Below are positions 32,010 through 43,159 of a stretch of DNA of 64,000 bases, in pieces. This DNA comes from Apodospora peruviana. Lineage: Eukaryota; Ascomycota; Sordariomycetes; Sordariales; Lasiosphaeriaceae. A program made the translations under genes and the position numbers. Positions within the stretch are counted from its first letter, which is position 1. Each line of letters opens with the position of its first letter. The DNA lies in the NCBI GenBank assembly GCA_033439685.1, contig JAUEDM010000008.1:1860001-1924000 (forward strand), read 5' to 3'. The notes beneath the pieces were generated by a model. That model saw only the letters and a program-made list of their open reading frames with translations, was not told where the DNA came from and made no database searches.

Positions 32010-34393
32010 TTTGAGGACGTTGGGTGTTGCGACAAGGTGGACAATAATTATCAGATCGGGAACGTGGTACCAGCACAGAAGTACCACTACAGAAAGACGG
32101 CGGCGCAAGACGGATGTAGCGATGCTGCGTGTGCTGTTGCTATTGCTGCTTTTGTTGCTGATGTTGGGTTTGCTGGTGTTTGAGGGTTCTGAGTGTGGTT
32201 GAGTGAGAAGGTGAAGGTTTGTGGAAAGGAAGTTTGTGGTAAATGACTGGAATCGACGGTGCAGCTTCCAGAGAATTTATGCTCGGCCAGCTGGGCAACA
32301 TCAGAGGGGTGGATACTGCGGGTGGGTGAAGTGAATTTGTTTCTGTCGGAGGGTTAACGCAGAACAGTGCTGCTGTTCAAATCTGGCGGGGGGATGCCAA
32401 GTCAAGGAGCGATGGTCAAGGCAGGATCTTTTCTCCTTTAACCATCACATCAGACGGAAGCCGTGGCACCTGCCATGTGCCACTGATGTTCCATTCATGT
32501 ATCTGGCTGTAGTATCTGGCTGTATTTCCGTCAGCGATTCTTGACACTGAACCGGGCCGAGTGGCCGAGATTACGATGGTGGATAATAAGTATCGTATTC
32601 ACAGTCACGCGTTGTTGGTCACCACTTTCCATTCACCACCTCAGATATCAAAGATTTGCCCGTCACGGTTCAAGAGTCGATACCCATACATCACGAAGAT
32701 CACAGGATGTTGTCTCTGTTGTCACCACAACCATCATAACGATACCACCTCGTTGAGACCGCTCCCCCTTTGGCCCGTGATGCTGCTCTGGGTGCTACCT
32801 CGGCGGCCATGGCCCTCGATACACATCTGCTTCCAGAAACTTACCGTCATTCGGCTATTCTTGTCGTGATCAACGCTATGCTTATTCGGCGCTCCACTTT
32901 CTTTCGTCTGTACCTGACCGCACAATGCACGTACTTAGTCCAGCCTCGCCGCCTTGGATTACTGCAGTGGCCTATCCCAAGCCACATGGAACAAGCCCAG
33001 AAGACGTCCCACCACACAGGAGTGAGACCCAGCACGCGGGACTAGTACTCTCGGTCCCGATTGTCCATCCCATATTCAACGGCCGTATAAGTCAGATAAG
33101 CACGTGGGTAAGATACCTTGGAAATTAACCGCCGAAATGACGGGAAATCGGTTTTCATTTCAGCCATGGCCCACCTCATACACGTGGGCCAACCTGCCCT
33201 TGGTACCTGTAATTAACAGGCGTATTGTACACGTAATTCGGCCATCAACCATCATGGTCGCTGTCCTTAAGGTTGAGTGTAGTGCTACAGTCGACCTCAA
33301 GGCTAAGGGCTGTTCCGGTCATACCCCTGAGGCTCGCGAAACGTTCCATGGGAATCCGCTTTCTTAATCCGACGACTAGAATTCAGTGCGTCACTCGCTC
33401 CCAAAAAATGCAAGATCCTGAAGCAGAAAGAAGACCGCAGAATCCCAGGGGTGGCAGGGCCCGTACACTTACAGCGTCAGTTTGCTGCCTTTTTCTTTTA
33501 CTGCCCACGCGAAATTCCAAGTCTGGGGTGCTCCTTTTACTCCAACCACCGTTCCAATGTGTCATTCCAGATTTCCAATCTTAAATGATTCACTTAGGTA
33601 GGTAGGTAGGAGTCATCAGGGAGAAATTGAGCACCAAGGCCCCACGATCAGTCAAAGATCAAGTGAAAACACAACATGTAATTGTCTCTGAGCCAACGCA
33701 AATTGCGAGTGTCGTCTGTTGTCTTCTCTTGTTCATGTTAGCAACATCATTGTGGCCAATTCCCAATACAAAGAATTGTAATCGTCTACCAAATGTTTGC
33801 TGTGTTGCCCTATCAAGCCTTTCATCAAGCTTTCTCCAAGACACTAGAGATGAGGCTCTGCAGCCCCTGACGGTGTGAGTGGCACGGTGCTTGGTTCCAG
33901 ATCCAACGGCCATCTCGCACAGAAACCCGCATTCGGCAAAGTATGCCTTGTCGACAGTGCACCAAGACCAATCGAGTGGCATGATAATGCACGCAATGGG
34001 CGAGGGTAGCAATGCGTGCGGCTGAGGTGGGACCGGATATTTGCTTGATAGCACTATTGACGTCGCTATACCCAAACTTGCAACCGCTAAATGTCGGGGA
34101 CCCGCGCCGCCCAATGTATTGCGGTCTCTGCGTCAGGCGACCTACAGGACACGTCCGAATACATTTCTGCCCTCAAAACACCGCCAACTGGCTGCCTCTG
34201 GACGTGTCGAGACTGGTCTAGATTCGAGATAGCGCGGACAAGGGGCATCGGCGCGTCTATAAAGCTCAAGATGACCGCCCTATTCTCCTCGTTCTCGCGA
34301 GCTGTGATGCTCTGTCGCTGTATTTTATCCGTGAGATTCTGTTGACACTGCTAGGCGTCCTCGTTTCATCCATTTTATTTCAATAGGCTCGAA
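32010..34393. other. Intergenic region, about 2.4 kb
   Basis: It is divergent upstream space for ZM2 (-) and the GPI-anchored protein gene (+). A TAGGTAGGTAGGTAGG run lies near 33595-33610 and a TATAAA box at 34258. The ORFs seen here (for example 33659-34114, minus) lack protein-like character and I do not support them as genes. Confidence 0.45.
34258..34263 (+). promoter_or_regulatory. TATA box of the GPI-anchored protein gene
   Basis: TATAAA lies about 135 bp upstream of the ATG at 34394, a plausible distance for a fungal promoter with a short 5' leader. Confidence 0.45.
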
Positions 34394-35124
34394 ATGCATC
34401 ACAAGATCGCTATTACGGCTACTGCTCTGCTGGGCTTCTTCGCCCACGTCTCCGTGAGTCCTTATCTCTCTACGCCCATCGCCATCCTGTGCGAGCGCTA
34501 ACATGCTTCGTCTTCTTCCAACAGACAGCAGCGTCGTGTACCTCTGCGAACGCGAAACCCGTAGAAGACTATATCAGCGAAAACGGTGGAAGCGGCAGTG
34601 GCGCCGAAATCTTCCTATCGGACAATCCCTTCGACAAGTTTGTCAGCAACGCCGTCAAGCGCCGGACGACTCCCAACGCCCAGCTCGCCAACATTGCCTA
34701 CGCCATACAACCACGTGCCGCAGACTCGGTAACCTGCAGCGCCACCGAGATGTGCCTCTCTGTCCAGAAGACGCCCTTCTGCCTCGACATGATGACCGGC
34801 GGCTTCCACGACGGAACCGGAACGACCGGCAATGCCCTTACGGGCGACTACACCCTCGGCGACGGCCGCAAGGGCAACCTGTACAACGGGCCGCATCCCC
34901 TACCTGGGGGAGCGGAAGCCCCGACGGTAACGACCACGACGGGGGCAGGCAGCGCTGCGACACCCGCGCCAGGAGGAGGAAATGGTGGTGGCGCGGCCGT
35001 TACAACCGGTTCGGGAACCGTAGCTACGCAGCCAACGGGGACGAATGCGGCTGCTCTTCATGACAAGCCCGTGGGCGTGGTGCTTGGGGGTCTGATGGCG
35101 GTTGTTGGTGCTGGATTGTTATGA
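34394..35124 (+). CDS. Secreted GPI-anchored hypothetical protein
   Basis: Two exons (34394-34453 and 34525-35124; GTGAGT donor, CAACAG acceptor) give 219 aa. The first exon is almost exactly the signal peptide (MHHKIAITATALLGFFAHVS). The mature part has four cysteines (ASCTSA, VTCSATEMCLSV, FCLDMM) in a compact domain of about 110 residues. A Thr/Gly/Ala/Pro-rich stalk follows. The end is a small-residue site (TNAAA) and a hydrophobic tail (VGVVLGGLMAVVGAGLL), which fits GPI attachment. It is likely at the plasma membrane or cell wall; the molecular function is unknown. It lies between two members of the ZM array but is on the opposite strand. Confidence 0.82.
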
Positions 35125-35824
35125 GGCACCGGGAAACATGACTGCCATCTAGAGTTAATAGCTCGCCGCCTCCAAGATTGCAGACCGAGTTCTTTTGGAC
35201 ATGGAGAGCAGCTCAGCTAAAAGACATCCAGTTTGACTTGGAGTTGTCTCCACCACACAACTTAACTATCGTACAATCAATTGATAAGTGCATCTATATC
35301 ACAGTCTATCCATGAATTATCTCTCTGAGCTTCCTTCCTTGCCGCATTTAATAGTTTCGCATCATTACCAAGTACCTATTTATGGTACCAGACCACCTTC
35401 GAGACGTCAGGCATGGATCTTGGGAGTAATAGCACTGGGAATAGAAGGAAATCAAGCTTGTCATCACGCTGCTTGTTGTCAATTTGCCTGTAGTACCAGA
35501 CCCTCAGGCAGATGGCTTGATAAATAATACTGATAACATGAAAGGGTTAATAGGAGAGAACGCCGCTCCTATAAAACTGCTAGTATTCCTGACAGTGCTC
35601 GATGCTCCCGAACATGTTGATGCCGGCTGGTCGTAACCGCTCTTGACCTGACAGAACGAAATAAAAAGAAAGAAATTGGTCGGGGCATAGTATGTAGGGT
35701 TCCGCCTATTCCTCGACCGACAATACACACGATAAGGAAATAGAGAGGTCCCGCAAGAGATATCTTGGCTCTCTGCCACTTTCCTCATATGCTCAACATC
35801 CGGATATTCCTGAACCAGACCTAC
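35125..35824. other. Convergent intergenic region
   Basis: It lies between the 3' ends of the GPI-protein gene (+) and ZM3 (-). A CTACCTAGGC motif overlaps the ZM3 stop near 35821. No gene is supported. Confidence 0.5.
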
Positions 35825-36857
35825 CTAGGCACGACGACTGGATGAAGACCCAGCAACAGCCTTTCGTTTGCCCTTGAAAGAGCTGGCCGACGATTTGGCA
35901 ATATTCTTCGAGGCCTTGGACTGCTGGAGCAGGTGTTCCAGGCGAGACTTGCACTCGAAGTTGCGATGACAAGGAAGAAACTGGAATCGGTTAGCTTGAG
36001 CTCGATGCATGACAGAGGCAGAGCTATTACTTACAGGACTAGTTTGCGCGATGGGCAACCCGAGCTTGTTGCAAATCAGGAGGAGGTTATCCTCGTCCTT
36101 GTTCCAGAAGGCAGTGCCCTTGCGCTGGCCCCCCTGGCGGTCGACCTGGGCTCGGAGCCAGTGGAGCGCGTTGCGTGGCTTTTCTGGCAGGGCGTCGGAC
36201 CAGATATCGACAAAACCCTCGGTGAGATTCTTCTCGTTGGCTTTGGAAGATGATCAAGTCTTGTCATCCTCCTCGTGCTTAGTAGCAGACCAATTTTTGT
36301 TTGCCGTCTCCATCCGGACGCGTCTGGCGTCTTTGAGCTTGCGGCGCTTAATTGCGTGCTCGTCTTCTTCGGCAGACTCGTGGTCCTCCGAATCGTCTCT
36401 AGTGCGTTTCTTTGGGCTCACAGGTTCTGCGTAATTCCTGGGATCGTCCTCATCGGGACTGGCTTCCAGAATCTCACGAACATCATTGCTATTCATTGAG
36501 TCTGGCGGAACATGGGTTAGAACTATAGAGTCTAGGGGAATGATGTGTTACGGTCATGAGCGGGGAAGACTTACCGTTGCTGCTCACGCTGTCCCGGCGC
36601 ATGTATTGAACACGACCCTGTCCCTCGGCCTTCTTAATGTCGAGAATCTCGAGAGCATTAATACTCGTGGTCTGGCGACTATAGCCGCAGAAGCGGGTGG
36701 CACAGTGCCAGCCGAAGAAGTGCTTTTGCTCGTTCAAGCGCTCGAGCTCCGCGATACCGGGGTATTCATCGTCCTTGTAGTGGACGCAATGCTTCGTCTC
36801 GGTAATTCCCGAAGCATGCTTGCAGCCAGGGCAGATGAATGTGATGTGGATACACAT
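35825..36857 (-). pseudogene. ZM3: Cys-cluster + Myb-like paralog 3 with an in-frame TGA
   Basis: Exons 36857-36575, 36501-36035 and 35980-35825 total 302 codons, with the same phases (1, then 0) as ZM1 and ZM2. The start MCIHITFICPGC matches the paralogs' Cys cluster; HFFGWHCATRFCG supplies later cysteines. The middle has KKRTRDD and IKRRKL basic clusters. The Myb-like half reads FWNKDEDNLLLIC and FLPCHRNFECKSRLEHLL. Codon 177 (36256-36254) is TGA, and the frame continues open on both sides of it. It could be a nonsense mutation, a sequence error or a region removed by unannotated splicing; the last would also remove the basic clusters. It is the most diverged of the three copies. Confidence 0.65.
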
Positions 36858-39800
36858 CTTGGTGTCTGGCGAGTCTTCCGAGTTGCGACGACGAGGTTGA
36901 TAAGTCGGATGGCGCGCGACAGTGTCGGTGGACGAGTCGAAGTGTGGAATGGAAGTGATAAGGTGTGGGAAATAGACTGTCGATTTGTGCAAGTAGGGAG
37001 ACAAGAGGTTGAGGAGCCTGAGAAGACTTATGCAAGCGTGCGAGATTGCAAGACAAGACCTGCAGTGGATGAGTGTTGAATTTGGTGAGTGAATGGCAAG
37101 CGAGAGATGGTGTCTGGTGGGCCGCTGAGGGTGAGGTTGAGGGCTGCCACCACAGCGAATTGTGTGGGCCCCGAATCTGGGATGTGTCGAGATCAGGTGT
37201 GCAATAGGATGAAAGAGTTGAGTTGTAAGGGTGAGGTTGATGGCTGGGCTGTACGGAGGATTTGCAAGAACTGTTCTGGTACAGAACCCACACTAGTTCT
37301 AGTGTAAATAAGACATCGTATACTATTTTGCCATTGATGGTTTGCTCGCCCCAACCTGGATTTCCAGCTAGTAAGTAACCACAGAAGTCCGGAAAGTCCC
37401 TAGATTCTCCATTTCAGACGATTTCTGGACCTGCTTGACAGCATCCATACATGTTGCGCACCTCATACTAGCAACTGGTTTACTTTTGGGGTATTTTCCT
37501 GGTCGTGTGAGATGATGCCTCCAGTTGGCAGGCTGTCTGGCTTCGCTTAATTACTAACAAGGAGAAAAGGGGGAGCTTACCTAGGTACCTAGGTACCAGG
37601 TAGGCAAGCAGGTAGGATTTTGGTTGCTGACTCATCCAAAGTCAGTCCAAGACATGGCCATGAGCAATGGACGTCGTCGTTGCCTGGGGTCATGTGACGT
37701 ACAGATAGGACATTGTCTTCGTTCATGACCTGATGGGACATCCAGTGAAGACCTGGCTCTACGGAGCTATGCCCGACACTGTCGAACAACTTGGCTCTCC
37801 TCGCTCTAGGTTGATGTGGATTTTACTCAAGCGGAAGAAACAGCCAGATACCTCACCAACCCATTTCTACTGGCTCCTACTACTTTCCGACCTCGACAAC
37901 TTCCGCATCCTGACATACGGCTATCGTACATTCTCCAGGCAATGATACTTGCGCAACGGGCTGAGAGAATCAAAATCGAACCACCTGGCAGCCTCACTAT
38001 TGATCAGAAAGCGTTGGGCGACTTCATGCTCCAAGTTTCACATATAGGCGGAGAAATGATTGGCACACACAATACATCCTGCCTTGACCTTTATGGCGGG
38101 AGTTCGTCTCAGCGTCCAGTCGAAGCTCAGGATCGCTGTGTTATCATGTGATCAACCAGAAGACAACAACGCGATAACAAAAGCCAACAGTTTTTGGAGC
38201 TACAGGCAAGAGCGGGAATACTTTGACGATTGCAACGCCGATATTCATGGTAGGAGAATTGAAGCATAGAGGAGGACACACACCTTTGAGGTCGAGAGGG
38301 ATGTCGACTCTTCAGGGCTCATCCCTGAGAAGAAAAGCATGGGCTGGGTTTGACATGCTCGGGCAAATGAGACAGGACGGAACCCAACAGCAACATCTCT
38401 CGCGCCTCTGGGGTACAGCGACGTCAGAGCGCAAAGCTGTGGGGTTCAGCACTTTGGACTGATGCACAACGACCAGAAGGAACAATCCAGAAACATTCGG
38501 GAGCCGGCACAGAAGGAAAGAGGGAGTGGGAAGGTACTTCACTAGTGCCTTGACCACCTTCCCAGAGTTCAGCTTCTTTTTCCGTATTTTCGGGATGGCG
38601 GGGGATGGCTCTTTCCTTTTCAGTTTATTCTGGTCCCCTTTCAATTTTCGGCTTCCTTTGCAACAGCAAATGTTCCTGCCATATCAGACATGACCTGATG
38701 AGAGATCCTGTACCACGTGCATCATCGTCTGCATCATAAAGTGCAAAGTGCCAGCGCTGGCAAACAAGGCAGTTGCCACCTTCGTGAGCTTCTCCTTCTC
38801 GACCTGCAACGCTGCCACTATGATGTTCAATATCAAAAAAAAAAAAAAAATGAAACACGGGACCATCTCCAGCCCATTCACTCCCGACCCTGAACTGCCC
38901 TGGTTAACGACAGTCTTTCTGTTTGCCGAATGCAACTGCCGACGGTTACACCGGCCAAGGGCCCAATGCCAGCAAGCCAGAGATCCTCGTCGACCGCCAC
39001 GTGCGGTGGCCAAACGAAGCTTTTCACACTTGTAGACTTGGTCAATGCAGCGACCTCAAGCGAGAGCCTTGCAGGGTTGTGACGGTACCAAGACCGGGTC
39101 CTGGTGGCCAGCTCGACCGGTGGTGATTGCGGAGAGCAGATGAGCCGGACGCCAAGATTCCAGCAACACCCAGGGAAAAGGGCACAGGAAGTGCACGGCT
39201 GCTTTCTCTCTTTTCGCCCTCCCAGCCGAAGTTGGCCGACGCCCAGGCTCATCCGATAGCCAAACACTCCACGATCGCGCATGCGTTTGGTCGTCGCTTG
39301 CTGCTTCCGAACGCATTAAGCTCTTGGGCGGCGAGGGGTTGGTACTGGTCCTACTACACGATTGATCTGCGATCCGGGGGTGGGGAAATCCAGGAGTCGC
39401 CCGCATTGTGAGACGACACACAAGTCCAAGCTCCGACACGGCATGCCCTGCCCCGTGCTCTGCAGCTCTCCCAGGATCCCCTCACTCAGCCCAGAGTTAT
39501 GTGCCCTGGGAATTAGTACAGACGAAAGAGTGGCAGGAAAATATGGTTTGGCGGGGAAAGGGCGCTTTTTCGACAAATTGGGATTCGGGCCCTAGACCTC
39601 GAGACATAGATGCTAACTGTTCAAGATTCAGGTCCAGATATGCCTGATACATCTCAACTTGCGCCTTCAGCACCCGAAGCATGATGTTCGCTAGTACATA
39701 CCCCGAATCTCGGCCAGGGTGCAGCTAACCGGCACTCACCGCATGGCGTACCTGCGCTGCTTCCGTTTGCATTGGGTGCACACACAGATCGTCAGCTTCC

Positions 39801-40087
39801 TACAGCGGGATCGCCATCGGTCGTCTCGTTTGAGTCCTCTCGGCTTTTATCCAAGATGGCTATCCAAGCAGGTCCGGGGAAACTAATCATTCGACGGCTC
39901 GTCCCATATCTCGGCACCCGTCCCATCGTCGAGACTTCTTGGGTTGAGCCTCTTCTTCGTCTCTCTCTTTTGCGCCCCGCAACTATCCACCCCCGCAAAT
40001 GAAATCGTCGTCGAGCCGAAGCGTCGTCGGGTCTTTGCCGTCGTTAAGGAAGACAGAAGTCGCTTGGCGTATCCGAGCCCGCCTCCC
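36858..40087. other. Long gene-poor region, about 3.2 kb
   Basis: It contains the ZM3 upstream region, a dense cluster of TACCTAGGTACCTAGGTACC palindromes near 37580-37615, and a long A run near 38836-38851. An open stretch at about 37807-38148 (+) has protein-like peptides (FTQAEETARYLTNPF, ILQAMILAQRAER) but no ATG near its 5' end and no family match, so it may be a gene relic. The far right end is the promoter of the rhodopsin-like gene. No intact gene is supported. Confidence 0.4.
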
Positions 40088-41576
40088 ATGTCGGGCCTCA
40101 ACATCACCACAGGAGCAGCCGGATTGCCCGAGTCTAATTTCTCGTCGCCAGTCACTCAGGATGGAACAGAAACGGCCTTATCGTCGACACAGACAAACCG
40201 AACGGGATCGAATCCCAACCCTTTCAAGGTCAAAAAGCAGGAGGACTATGGCCCGCAGATCAACTTCACTATCTGGCTCTTGACCGCTCTGTCGGCTGCT
40301 TTTCTGGCGCTGCGCGTGTATTGCAAGTTTCTCCGGCATCGTGGGTTATGGTGGGACGATCATGTTTTGATTGGGTCTTGGGTGAGTGGCATTCTATTAC
40401 GATGGTAAGCTCGAGAGAAAACCACCTAATCATTCTTGTATAGCTTTCCCTAGTAATCGCAAACGCGTTTGTATCCGTGTCCGTAACCCTAGGCTTCGGA
40501 CGTCCGCTGTCGGAATTCAACTTCGACAACCTCAACATCTTCCTACTCATCGTTAATTTGGCTGGCACGTTCTCCATTCTCTCCGCATTATGGAGCAAGA
40601 CCTCGTTCGCTATCACTGTTTTACGCATATCCTCGGGCTGGATGAAGTGGCTGGTATGGTTCATCATCATCACGGTGAACCTCTCTCTCGGTGTGGCCAT
40701 TGCCATCACATGGGCACAATGCACACCAGTCAGAAAGATCTGGCAGCCGCGAGTCGACGGGGAATGTTGGCCCAAGAGCATTCAGATTCGATATAATATT
40801 TTCACTGCGGGTAAGTTTGTCCAGAAGCCGAGCTTCTCTGAGACTTCAACTGATCATGCGCTCGTCTACCCAGTTTACTCGGGCGCCATGGATATCGTCC
40901 TCGCATTTGTGCCTTGGAAGATAATCTGGACACTTACCATGAACAGAAAAGAGAAGTTTGGCGTGCTCGTGGCGATGAGCATGGGTGTCTTGTAAGAAAA
41001 CGGCCGAGTTGTGGCAATCAAGCTAGAGTCTAACAAGTCCACAGTGCCGGCGTCACCTCGATCATCAAGATCACACAGCTTCCCTCCATTTCGAATTCCG
41101 GCTTCACCGAGTCGACTACGCAACTCGTCATTCTAGCCACAGCCGAAAGCGCCATCACCATCATGGCCGCCTCAATTCCTATCCTGCGGGCTCTCTTGCG
41201 AGACACGAGACCGCCGCCGGGTCCGGCACAGTTCTACCACATGAACATCAGTCTGTATACCGGGACGACGAATACTCAAGGAACAGGTCGCAGTAGCACC
41301 GTCATTAGCAGTTTGGGCACCCGCAGTACCACGCGGTGGAGCAAGGAAATGGAAGCCGTCGGACCCCTGCGACGCCTCAGCCGCTTAAGTCGTTTCAGCG
41401 GACTGAGCATGGGCTTTACAGCGCCCAGCAGTAACCACAGCCAGAGGAATACTCGCGGGGACAACGAATTTGATCTGCCGCCAGGCAAGATCATACAGAC
41501 AGAAGAAGTTGTTGTTGAGTACGAACCTCAGCCTCCGTCCAATAACCAGTGGGTCAGCATCGGGAGAGCAATATAG
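40088..41576 (+). CDS. Fungal rhodopsin-like / PTH11-type integral membrane protein
   Basis: Exons 40088-40381, 40444-40810, 40874-40991 and 41045-41576 give 436 aa with continuous phases. The frame is open upstream of 40088, but the first ATG is here. Seven hydrophobic segments follow a short extracellular-type N-terminus with N-glycosylation sequons. Family landmarks include LRVYCKFLRHRGLWWDDH after helix 1-2, WAQCTPVRKIW near the middle loop, and YSGAMDIVLAFVPW and AGVTSIIKI in the later helices. The C-terminal tail of about 130 residues is Ser/Thr-rich and cytosolic. Such proteins resemble PTH11-like receptors lacking a CFEM domain. The ligand and signalling partners are unknown. Confidence 0.87.
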
Positions 41577-43159
41577 GAAGGACCTCTTAACTTGATTGGT
41601 ATAAAGTTGCAGTTGGTGCTCAACGGCGGGTTGGGGAAATAGGGGCTTTTCTTTTTCTCATCTCTTGCATCAGCGGGGTGTTAACAGTCGCTACCTTGGA
41701 ATACCCAGGCGTTTTGGTTCTTTTCTTCTTACTGGTCATGTTTTTTTTTGGGTCTGAATTGGCCGACCTGGTCATGGTGGTCTTCTGGTGGGAGTCATAT
41801 GGTGGGTGGTTTGCATTTATCATAGCCGGGATTTTGACTGTTTGGAATTGCATTCAGGATGAGGAGGGTGTCCTAGGAGCAGGGTTTGATACCTTACTGT
41901 GTACTCTCTGTGTATTTATTAGTGCTATAGTCAGCCATTGGAGAATCCTCGAACACAAGTAGCAAGCTTGCTTTTCTCAGCCTACTATTAGTCCCCGAGC
42001 CTCAGCTATCGCTCCACAACATGCACATGTTGTCTTGCCTTGAAGCAAGTGCAAGGGTTGGGTTTCAGAGCCGGCTTGAGGGTCAGCTCGCCGGACAATT
42101 TGTCCGCCTCACTCCATCCTGCAAACCAGTATTATAGCGCCTGGAAGTAGTTAAGCTAGCATGTGTTGTAGCAAAATGGTCTGTCGGATATTCCCATAGA
42201 CCTGCATGGCCCTCGGTGCTCCCTTGCAACCGGGGCGTGTGTTTGGTTGGCGCCAAAGTTTACCCATGAGCTCGGCGTTACCAGTTAGATCAAGGTTTGA
42301 TGTAGACTAGAGAGTAGTAGCTGTGAGCCACGGAGATATGTGCACTTGTAAAACTGGCTCTGATGATATTTGGGTGTACGAGACCGGAGCGTTGCGGATG
42401 GAGGAAAGAGAAGGTGTAAAGATTCGAAGATGATATGTAAACATTGTAAGGTTCATGACTCAAGTCGATACGGTAAAGGTGATTAGGAAAGTCCAAAGCT
42501 TTTTCCTTCAAATCTCAAGGCCGTGCTTACCAGACTAATGGGCCCCAAGCTCGCTCGCCGCCTTTAGATGTGAGCGTCTAAGTCTAGTATCAACATAGCT
42601 CGCTTATTATGCAATCGGGGTTTCCGTGTGGGCGGCGTCTTAGAGATTCTAAGTACAACTGCTAGACGAACTCTGAAGTGATCGATGACGGGAATAAGGT
42701 CTCGATGGATACTGAGGCTCTGATCTGAAGTTGTGCACTTGTTTATCGTCAACTTCAAGCCACATTAGTGCTATCACCTTGAAGCGGAAGGCACGGTTTT
42801 TCCATATCTCCAACAGCCACCCATTTGCTAGAGGACGGTATTAGTTCCGTTCACATCTGTCCAAGCGGTCGGCTAGGCGCTGCAGATCCAATGGGCTCAG
42901 ACCTTCAGTTGTCACGACAGAAAATGACTCGAAGTTCTCCTGTTCGTTTGAATCTCCTTCGCTCCCCTTTCTCGCGATCCCCCCATTTTCCACCTTTCCC
43001 CCTTTTCCGGGCTCTATTAGTTCTCCCCTAACTCGAGGGAACAAGTCAGTTTGGTTCGACAAGCGGGTCAGGTCCATCTATCCGTCACTCCGCTACATCA
43101 AACAGCCCCTTTTCTGCTCATTGCCGCCAGCCACCAAGTTACCGTTCCGAGCAGTAGGA
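41577..43159. other. Intergenic region, about 1.6 kb
   Basis: Nothing coding is supported. A hydrophobic open frame (41678-41962) directly follows the rhodopsin-like gene but starts in its 3' region and has no homology I recognise. The right part has CT-rich sequence (42940-43030) near the start of the multicopper oxidase gene. Confidence 0.45.

Noticed and set aside
36486..37079. 197-aa plus-strand open frame
   Set aside because: It lies opposite ZM3 exon 1 and its intron; the minus strand explains the sequence (Cys cluster, splice sites).
38830..38855. A16 run as a possible poly(A) tail of a retroposed gene
   Set aside because: No coding relic is attached to it and no target-site duplication is evident.
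41678..41962. 94-aa hydrophobic plus-strand ORF
   Set aside because: It lies in T-rich 3' sequence of the rhodopsin-like gene, has no recognised family and its hydrophobicity follows from T-rich codons.
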